64,000 nucleotides of DNA from Desulfosarcina ovata subsp. ovata. GTDB lineage: Bacteria; Desulfobacterota; Desulfobacteria; Desulfobacterales; Desulfosarcinaceae. The notes under the pieces are model-generated. The model was not told the origin of the DNA. It searched no databases and saw only the letters and a list, made by a program, of their open reading frames with translations. The stretch lies in NCBI RefSeq assembly GCF_009689005.1, contig NZ_AP021879.1:3968001-4032000 (forward strand), given 5' to 3'. Numbering within the stretch: the stretch's first letter is position 1; each line of letters opens with the position of its first letter. The translations under genes and the position numbers were made by a program. Below, one piece after another: positions 8,586 to 16,200 of this stretch.

Positions 8586-9284
8586 TCACTCCTCCTTTGT
8601 AAATCAACTTGAATTGCCAATGGTGATCCTGACGCCACAGTCGATTGAAATGATATCGGTGTGTGACGATGCCTGAGCGACTTTTTTGGATCAAGCGGTT
8701 TCCCGGATGGAAAAAAGGGCCTACCGACACGACCGATGCTTCTCTCCTGTTCTGATGATGGATAAAGTTTGTCCATGCAAACATAATTTGATTAATTTGA
8801 ATTTGTTGTCAGTTAAAATATATTCTAAATATCATTCATTTTAAATGGAAAAAAATTTCTGTCGATGAAACAAAACTCAACGATCAGATTGATGTTGCTC
8901 TATGTTAATACGGATTAAACTATTGGTGCGATGGACGACCTCAGATGTTCCACATTGTGAAACATGGTGTTGCCTTTCGGACCCCTGCTTTGTTCATATC
9001 GTCGAAAACTCCACCCTGTCAAGGCAATAATTCGGGATCATTCTTTTCTCCGTCAGCGGATTTCATACAATGGATTGACGGCCCGGCACATTGACATTCC
9101 AGCGTGCGACGGATACGGTGCGGCCGATCGGCTGCCGTGCCTGCCCGGCCTGTGTGGCGACTTGCCCGGTGGTGGCGCTGGTGGCGAAGCCTGGCGTTGG
9201 CGATCGGCCGACGATGGAAAAACGATAGCTTCACGCGCTTGGAGCAAAAAGAAAAAATAATTCGATTGGAAAAAGGAAGGTGGT
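8586..9284. other. Long divergent intergenic region upstream of dctP
   Basis: About 700 bp separate the dctP start from the methyltransferase. It holds the dctP ribosome site (GGAGGAG just above 8585), an AT-rich tract at about 8780-8905 that is the likely promoter zone, and a palindrome at 8946-8964. The short open frames here lack coding character and start signals, so I call none. No sigma-54 type site was found on the minus strand. Confidence 0.6.
8946..8964. promoter_or_regulatory. Candidate operator: near-perfect 19-bp palindrome
   Basis: TGTTCCACATTGTGAAACA has 9-bp arms matching at 8 of 9 positions around a central T. Palindromes of this size suit a dimeric regulator, and TGTTCCAC/GTGAAACA arms recall IclR-type sites (inference). 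It lies about 360 bp upstream of dctP and 320 bp upstream of the methyltransferase. Confidence 0.4.
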
Positions 9285-10127
9285 ATGGAGAAGGTGACCG
9301 ATTGGCTCTTGTTGTGGGAACAGCTTTCAGCGGTCAAGAAGCGTTGCTGGCGTGAAGGGAAACCGAAAAATGAGAAGCAGGACCCATGGAAGGACCGCGC
9401 CCGCAGCTTCGATGGCATGGCGAAAAAACGCTGGTCCAGGCCAAACGCCTCCAGGGATTGCCTGCTGGCGACATTAACGCGCCATCCCGATTCGACGGTG
9501 TTGGATATCGGGGCCGGCACCGGTTCCTGGGCCCTGCTCATGGCCCGCCATGCCGCCCGGGTCACGGCCATGGACCCATCCGAAGCCATGTGTGCGGTGA
9601 TGGAAGAAAAACTGGCTGCCGGGAACGTCACCAATGTCACCATCGTTCAGGGCAGCTGGCCGGACGTCGACGTCGATGCCCATGACTTCTCGTTTGCCTC
9701 GCATTCCATGTACGGGGTTGCCGACTTCCGCGCCTTTGTGGAGAAGATGATCCGGGTCACCCGGCAGACCTGCTTTCTGTTGATGCGTGTCCTGTACACC
9801 GATACGATCATGGCCCGGGCCGCAACAAAGATATGGGGCCAGCCTTACGACAGCCCGACGTTTCAAGTGGCCTATAACGCCTTGATGCAGATGGGGATAT
9901 ACCCCGATGTGATCATGGAAGCCGAGGGCGGCTGGGATCCCTGGTCGCACGATTCCATTGACGAGGCCCTCGGCGAGGTCAAACGGCGCTTAACCCTTCT
10001 GGACGATCCGTCCCATGACCGGTTTTTGCGGTCCCTGCTGGAGAAATCCCTGGCCAGGGAGAACGGCAGATACGTCTGGCCCGCAGGCAACCGGTCGGGG
10101 CTGATCCGCTGGAATGTTTCCCGATGA
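9285..10127 (+). CDS. Class I SAM-dependent methyltransferase, substrate unknown
   Basis: A 280-residue protein with a Rossmann methyltransferase core. Motif I VLDIGAGTGSWALLMA is at about residues 71-86, the acidic residue binding the SAM ribose is in VTAMDPSEAM (about 95-104), and a post-I region follows at VTIVQGSWPD. It would transfer a methyl group from S-adenosylmethionine in the cytoplasm. GGAAGG lies 6 bases before the ATG. The N-terminal 60 residues are basic and unlike the core. It diverges from the dctP operon, with a shared 700-bp gap, and precedes a GNAT acetyltransferase by about 270 bp. The substrate cannot be read from the sequence; small-molecule, protein or tRNA methylation are all possible. 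Confidence 0.8.
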   Translation: MEKVTDWLLLWEQLSAVKKRCWREGKPKNEKQDPWKDRARSFDGMAKKRWSRPNASRDCLLATLTRHPDSTVLDIGAGTGSWALLMARHAARVTAMDPSEAMCAVMEEKLAAGNVTNVTIVQGSWPDVDVDAHDFSFASHSMYGVADFRAFVEKMIRVTRQTCFLLMRVLYTDTIMARAATKIWGQPYDSPTFQVAYNALMQMGIYPDVIMEAEGGWDPWSHDSIDEALGEVKRRLTLLDDPSHDRFLRSLLEKSLARENGRYVWPAGNRSGLIRWNVSR

Positions 10128-10202
10128 AGGCGGCGTTCATACGAATGCCATCATGATCCGTCCGATTTGCAGTGGTGCCATTGCCCGGGCAGCTTTTAAA
10201 TG

Positions 10203-10231
10203 TTGACAGAAAAATGAAACCCATGGACAAT
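10203..10231 (+). promoter_or_regulatory. Possible sigma-70 promoter for the GNAT gene
   Basis: TTGACA (10203-10208) and GACAAT (10226-10231) are 17 bp apart. The -35 is perfect and the -10 matches 4 of 6. It would give a leader of about 165 nt before the GNAT start at 10402. Confidence 0.35.
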
Positions 10232-10401
10232 TAATCATCAACGCGACCCGCAGCGTCTGCAGTGGCAGCTGGCAAGCGTCCCCCCTTCTCTTTTAATTTG
10301 TGTCTCCTGTTCTCTTGAAGTGCTCTTCCGATAAACAATGCTCTGTACGGCCAACGTATCGTTTTCGGTTGAAAAATATAAACCCAAAGAGAGGAGGCTC
10401 C

Positions 10402-10854
10402 ATGACGAACAATGCCATCCAATATCGGATGATGACGGCCAATGATTTTGACGCGATAGTTGCCATTGACACGAAAGTGCTCAATGTCTCACGGCCCGAG
10501 TACTATCGCACAAAATTTGAAAAACTGTTCGAATCCAGGGACTACATTCCCACCTCGCTCGTTGCCGAAGATGAGGGTGGAAAAGTGGTGGGCTTTGTGA
10601 TGGGTGAACTGTTTATGGGTGAATATGGCATTTTCCAGTCCGAGGCCACCCTGGATACCCTCGGCGTCGATCCCGATTACCAGCGCCAGGGGATCGGCGA
10701 TCAATTGGTCAGAGAATTCATCGATCACCTGAAGCGGCTGGGGGTGAACAAAATCAATACCCTGGTCAACTGGGATGATGCCAAACTGGTCCGCTTCTTC
10801 GGATCAATGGAATTCAGCCCTTCAAAGACGATCAACCTGGAACGGACCATTTGA
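10402..10854 (+). CDS. GNAT-family N-acetyltransferase
   Basis: A 150-residue GNAT protein that would transfer an acetyl group from acetyl-CoA to an amine of a protein or small molecule. Motif A, which binds the CoA pyrophosphate, is clear: TLDTLGVDPDYQRQGIGDQLVREF at about residues 76-99 with the Q/RxxGxG/A loop (QRQGIGDQL). The region before it, GKVVGFVMGELF, is the usual strand 4. The start is the ATG at 10402 because AGGAGG stands 6 bases before it. It lies in the neighbourhood of an aromatic CoA ligase; in Rhodopseudomonas palustris such ligases are controlled by lysine acetylation through GNAT enzymes (Pat, BadL), so a similar role is possible but unproven. Convergent with pbpC. Confidence 0.85.
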   Translation: MTNNAIQYRMMTANDFDAIVAIDTKVLNVSRPEYYRTKFEKLFESRDYIPTSLVAEDEGGKVVGFVMGELFMGEYGIFQSEATLDTLGVDPDYQRQGIGDQLVREFIDHLKRLGVNKINTLVNWDDAKLVRFFGSMEFSPSKTINLERTI

Positions 10855-10950
10855 TGGCCAAGATTGAGAACTACCGCGGCCGGGTGATCGGATGCCGCAT
10901 GGTCCGCTTGCCCTGATATCCCACCCTTCATCGGCCCGGCGGGCACACGC

Positions 10951-13281
10951 TTACCGGACCATCTGCACGCTGACGGTAGTATGGCCCGCCCGGCCGTGAT
11001 CGTCCACCACACGAACGTCAAATTTTCCGCTTCGGGCGGTCCACATGAGCGGCTGCTGGGACGCACTGTTGCCGACGTAGCTGTTATCCACGAACCAATA
11101 GAGCCGCCTCACATCCCCATCGGCAACCGCTGTAAAAGGGATCTGCCGGTGGGTGGCCCGGTCGCTTTGCAGGGCATAGACCAGTTCGGCCTGGGGAGAG
11201 GTGACCACCGGCGGCTGGCCGGCGCCGGCGCGCCGGTCGAGATCACAGGCCTTGCCAAAGGGCGGGGGCGTTTTCAGCGAGACCCCGGCCATGCGGAAAA
11301 CAGCCAGAAGATCCGAGGGCCAGAAGTCGAAGACCGCCAGGGGCGTATGGCCCGGTTCGTAACGGCAGGCCCGCAGGCCGGTGGCCCGGTCGATGGGCAC
11401 GGCCCGGTGAACCGTGCAGACCCGGATGGGCGAGATGCCGGGGATGAACCAGCTCTTTTTGGTGTGCAGGCAGTGGTGGCCGGGAAGTTCACCGGTGGTC
11501 GCGCACACCTCGATCTGTTTCAGATTCAGTTGTGAGAAATTCATTGTGTCGGCCACCCGCCAGCCCCGTTCGGGCACCAGGGCCGCCAGGAGATCGAACA
11601 GCAGCGGTCCGGCGGCCGACCGGCCCACAAACGCACGGTTGCCCTTCCCGTTGAAGTTGCCCACCCAAACGGCGATCACCATATCCCTACTCACCCCGAT
11701 GGCCCAGGCATCCCGAAATCCGTGGGAGGTACCGGTTTTCCAGGCCACCTCGTTGCCCTGGATGGTAGCCAGAGGCTGTCGGTGACTGCTGGGCGGCGGG
11801 TTGTCCTTGAGTATGTCCAGGGTCAGGAAACTGGCCTCCGGGCTCAGAATCCGGATTCCCGAGGGTGCCGCCATTTCACCCTTGACCATGCGGATCGGCT
11901 GCAGCCGGCCGCCGTTGGCCAGGGCCGCATACAGTCCGGCAAGTTCCAGCATGGTCACCTCCACCCCGCCCAGGCAGAGGGCCAGGCCGTAATGCGCTGC
12001 CGGCCGCAATTCACCGATGCCGGCCCGTTGGAGCAGCCCGTAAAATCCGGGTTCCCCCAGCCGGGCCTGCAGGTTGGCGGCCGGCAGGTTGCGACTCAGG
12101 ATCAGGGCGTCGTGGGCGGACACCGGACCCAGGAAGCGCTGATCGAAATTTTCCGGAGTGAACCCGCCGTAACGCCGGGGGGAATCCTTCATCAGGCTCA
12201 TGGGGTGAATCAGCCCCTGGTCCATGGCCAGGGCGTAAACGAAGGGCTTCAAGGCCGATCCGGGCGAGCGCCGGGCCGTGGCGCCGTTGACCTGACCCTG
12301 GATGCGCGGGTTGAAGAAATCCGCCGATCCCGCCAGCGCCGTCAGCGTCATGCTGCGGGTGTCCAGGGCCAGGGCGGCGGCGTTGGTGATACCCTCTGCG
12401 GCGCGCCGGGCCACATGATTGCGGATGACCGCTTGCATGGTCAACTGGCGGTTAAGATCCAGGGTGGTGGGAACGCGGCCATTGGTTGACCCGGGGGGGG
12501 TGGCTTCGAGATAGTCGATTAGATGGGGGGCAGCAAAGGGCAACCCGGCGGGCGGGCGCACGGCCAGGGGGCGGTCGAAAAATGCCGTCAGCTGCCGATC
12601 CCGGGGATGGGTTTCAATCCAGCGGGCGAACAGGTGCTTCCTGGCGGCCTGCAGATGGTCGAATCCCTTGGGGCGGGCCGGGTTGCGCTGAACCGGATTC
12701 TGGGGCACCACGGCCAGGCTGAGGGCTTCGGGGACGGTCAGCCGGTCGGCGGATTTGTTGAAATAGACCAGGCTGGCCGCCTGGATGCCTTCGATGTTGC
12801 CGCCGTACGGGGCCAGGTTCAGATAGGCTTCCAGAATACGCGCTTTGGGGTAGTGGCGGGTCAACTGCAGGGCACGCAGAATCTGCCGCAGCTTACCGGC
12901 GATGGTATTGGTGCGGATCCGCCAGCGCAGCCGGGCCACCTGCATGGCAATGGTGGATGCGCCCACGCGGCGGGACCGGGTGATGTAGGTGGTCCAGAAG
13001 GCCCGCGCCAGGGCCAAGATGTCCACCCCCGGATGGTGGTAGAAATCCTTGTCTTCGTACAATAAGGTGGCGTCGATCAGGTTCGGCGCGATCTGCTCCA
13101 AAGGACAGAACAGCCGGTAACGCTGGTCCGCGGCCAGGGTCAGGCGCAGCAGGCGGCCATGGGTATCGACGTAGGCCCGCGAATGGGGGTAGTATTCCTC
13201 CAGGGCGGGTCGGGAGCAAAGCAACCATGCGGCGGCAGCCAGGGCCAGCAGTGCCGCTGCAACGGCAATCCCGCGTTTCAT
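10951..13281 (-). CDS. pbpC: Penicillin-binding protein 1C (bifunctional peptidoglycan glycosyltransferase/transpeptidase)
   Basis: A 776-residue class A PBP acting at the outer face of the inner membrane. An N-terminal signal anchor (residues 5-22) precedes the glycosyltransferase domain with EDKDFYHHPGVD (catalytic Glu, about 97) and RVGASTIAMQVARL. The transpeptidase domain carries SPGSALKPF (serine/lysine pair, about 341), SRNLPAA (SxN, about 400) and KTGTS (about 514). A C-terminal BiPBP_C-like domain follows, with FDVRVVDDHGRAG near the end, typical of PBP1C. It starts inside the last codons of the alpha-2-macroglobulin gene (4-bp overlap), the same pairing as yfhM-pbpC in enterobacteria. 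The known view is that the pair repairs cell wall and traps attacking proteases in the periplasm. Confidence 0.95.
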   Translation of the reverse strand: MKRGIAVAAALLALAAAAWLLCSRPALEEYYPHSRAYVDTHGRLLRLTLAADQRYRLFCPLEQIAPNLIDATLLYEDKDFYHHPGVDILALARAFWTTYITRSRRVGASTIAMQVARLRWRIRTNTIAGKLRQILRALQLTRHYPKARILEAYLNLAPYGGNIEGIQAASLVYFNKSADRLTVPEALSLAVVPQNPVQRNPARPKGFDHLQAARKHLFARWIETHPRDRQLTAFFDRPLAVRPPAGLPFAAPHLIDYLEATPPGSTNGRVPTTLDLNRQLTMQAVIRNHVARRAAEGITNAAALALDTRSMTLTALAGSADFFNPRIQGQVNGATARRSPGSALKPFVYALAMDQGLIHPMSLMKDSPRRYGGFTPENFDQRFLGPVSAHDALILSRNLPAANLQARLGEPGFYGLLQRAGIGELRPAAHYGLALCLGGVEVTMLELAGLYAALANGGRLQPIRMVKGEMAAPSGIRILSPEASFLTLDILKDNPPPSSHRQPLATIQGNEVAWKTGTSHGFRDAWAIGVSRDMVIAVWVGNFNGKGNRAFVGRSAAGPLLFDLLAALVPERGWRVADTMNFSQLNLKQIEVCATTGELPGHHCLHTKKSWFIPGISPIRVCTVHRAVPIDRATGLRACRYEPGHTPLAVFDFWPSDLLAVFRMAGVSLKTPPPFGKACDLDRRAGAGQPPVVTSPQAELVYALQSDRATHRQIPFTAVADGDVRRLYWFVDNSYVGNSASQQPLMWTARSGKFDVRVVDDHGRAGHTTVSVQMVR

Positions 13282-16200
13282 GGGGCCGGGGCGACCGTTA
13301 CCGTTCCTGCGGCGGTGGCCGCCTGGAGGTTTGGATCGTACATGGCTTCGGCAAAGGCCGGCGGCCGGGCGAAGCGTCCCGGGGCGGTCACCTTGGCCCG
13401 GTAGGTCAGCTCGCGCACGCTTTTTTCCACGCTGCCGTAAAAGACCACCCGGTCCTCGCGCACGTCCACGTAATCCGCCCGCCAGCCCTGTACGGTTCGC
13501 GGTACCGAGCGGCGCACCACCTCGAACCCGCCGGGCAACAGGTCGATGATGGCCACGTTGCTGACATGCCCGGCCTCCAGTGAACGGATGCGTAGGCGTA
13601 CGGTGACCTCCTCGCCCTGGGTGAAGGTGTCGACCACGTCGCCGGCCGTATTGACGAAATCGCGGTGAATCTCCAGCCCGGACCTCAGCGGTTGATCCGG
13701 CAGGTTGCGGTCAAACCCCGACTGAACGTTCAGGTAGAAGATCGATCCCGGACTGCTGATATCCATGCGGCCGGCATCGCCGGTGTAGACGGCGACGGGG
13801 AAGGGGTTCATCCGGGGTTCCAGGGGTTGCTTCGCACCACCGGCGGTTTCCAGATCAAAACGAATCGTCTCTGTGCTACCGGCCGGCAGGTTCAGCCGGC
13901 TGTAGGCGGCCAGGGCCAGGATGGTATAGCTGGCCCCGATGGTATTGGTTTTTCCCCTGAAGATGGGATCGACCAGTCGCAGGAGGGTTTCCCCATCCAG
14001 GGCTTTGGCCCGGGCGGCAAAATGCCGGCTGAGCAGGTAGAGCGCCTGGGCATCACGGGTCAGCGGCCGGTCGAAATCGCCCGCCGGCCCGTCATGGCCC
14101 TTGCCCATGGGGTACCCGTCCACCAGCCGCTGGGCGTCGTCGTCCATCTTGAGCAGCGTGTAGGTGGCGGCCATGCTCATTGCCGTCAGATCCGATCGCC
14201 AGCGATCCTTGTGGGTCTGTTCCAACTGTTCCTGAAGGCGAACCAGGCTGTTGGTGGTGGTCTCGCCGAGCCGGGTCAAGAGGTAGATGGCCTGGGCGCG
14301 CACCCGGGCATCGCTCAATTCTTCCGTATCCCGGGTAGCCACCTGGCGCAGGTAGTCCGTTCCCCGGCCGAGCATGTCGCCGGGCACGGCAAAACCGGCC
14401 TCGCGGGCATCGATGAGAAAGTGCATGGCATAAACGCTGGGAAAATCCGCCGCCGTGGCGTTGCCGGGCCAGAAACTGAACCCGCCATTTGCCTGCTGGC
14501 GTTCGCGCAGCCGGTCGATCAGCGCGCCAAAGTGGGCCTCGACCTCGGCCCGCCGGGAGGCATAGGCCGGAAGGGTGGATAGCCCCACCAGGGGAAAGAC
14601 CTGGCTCACCACCTGCTCGGTGCAGCCATGGGGGAAATGGGCCAGGTACGCGCTCAGGGCATCCACCAGCACCAGGGGGCTGGCCGATGCGGCGGCGTGC
14701 TGCTCGGCCAGCTGGGGAAAAAGACGCCGGGAGAGGGGGATCTGAACGGTGCCGTTTTCGGCGTACCCGCTGGCAAAGGTGGTGCGGTAGGGCATGGCCG
14801 GCCGGATGCTCAGACCCGCTGTGCGGCGAGCGGATTCATCGCCCAGGCGGGCCGTGACGGCCAGGCTGGCCGCGCCAGGCGCATCACCGGCCCTGACCGT
14901 GAAATGCACCGGCGTTTCGCTGCCTTGACCGACAGTCAGACGCAGGGTGCGTTCACCGACGATCGTCAGACCGTCCGACGCGCTGACGCTGACCTCGACA
15001 ACGGCCTCCGGGCCGCTGCCTTGCACCAGATTGGAGACGCCCACCGTTGCAGTGAATTCGTCTCCGGGTGCGGCCTGCAGGGGCAGGCTGGGCGAAAGCA
15101 CGAAGGGGCCGCGCACCAGGGTTCCGGTGCTGGCGCTGCCCACGGCGTTTTCCGCCACGGCCACGGCCATGACCACCAGGTTGCCGGAAAAGGTATCGGG
15201 CACCGTAAAATCGACGGTCCGCTCCTCCGGCCCCCCGTCGACGATGCCGGACCAGAAGACCGCCGGCTTGTCGGTCCGGCGCGCAAAGGGATTGAGGTTG
15301 GCGGCCAGGGCTTTGCGCATGAGCCCGCCGCCGCTGGCCATGGCCTCGCGCAGCAGTTCATACTCGGGCAGGATCAGGTCCAGCATTTGCCGGGTGGTGA
15401 CCCGCAGGGCGCGCTTTTTCATGAAATGGTCCAGGGGCTGGGGGAGGCGGTAGCCGGCCACCTGCAAAATGCCCTCGTCCACGGCAAAAACGGCCACCCG
15501 GGCGCTCTGTGAGCATTGGTAGCCGATGGTCATGGCCTGGCCCGGCCGCACATGTTCGTCCACACGCAGGCCGACGTCCAGCCGGCGGCGGATGCGGTCG
15601 ATGGTGACGGGCACCACGGCCGTGCTCAAGGGGCTGGTGAAGATCTCCCGGGAGGCAGTGTCGCGCACAAAGACCACGTTGAGGTAGGCGTTGCCCTCCA
15701 GATCGTCGGGCAGGCGTATGGTTTCAAGGGTGCTCAGGGTCGTGGTGCGGAACCATTTGAACGCGTGCACCCGGTCGCTTTCGATGGTGATCAGACCGGC
15801 GCCCACGTAAGGGGCGGTAATGCTCAGCCCGATGGTTTCTCCGGCCTGGTAGTCGCTTTTGTCCAGGCGCACCTGCAGGGCGGCTTCCTTTTCCAGCCGT
15901 CCGGTAAGGTTGCCGTGGCCCACCACGGTGTAGGTCAGCCGGGCCAGCCGGGTGCCGTCCAGATCGTGCACCTCCATGGCCCAGTCGCCGGAATCCGCCG
16001 TGGGCAGGCGGGTTGTACTACCGGATGCGTCAATGGTGAAGGGGCTCTGATCGACAACGCGCTCGCGGTCCACGGTCTGGTAGGCGAAGGTCCCGTTGGG
16101 TTGTTTGACCAGGGTGGAGAGGTGCTGGATCTCCAGGCGGGTGAGGGTCAGTCCGCTCAGTGTTAGCCGTTTCAGGTCGGGGGCGATGGCGATCCACGCC

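Noticed and set aside
8964-9260. 98-residue plus-strand open frame upstream of the methyltransferase
   Set aside because: No ribosome site or recognisable domain, and composition is unlike coding sequence; considered spurious.
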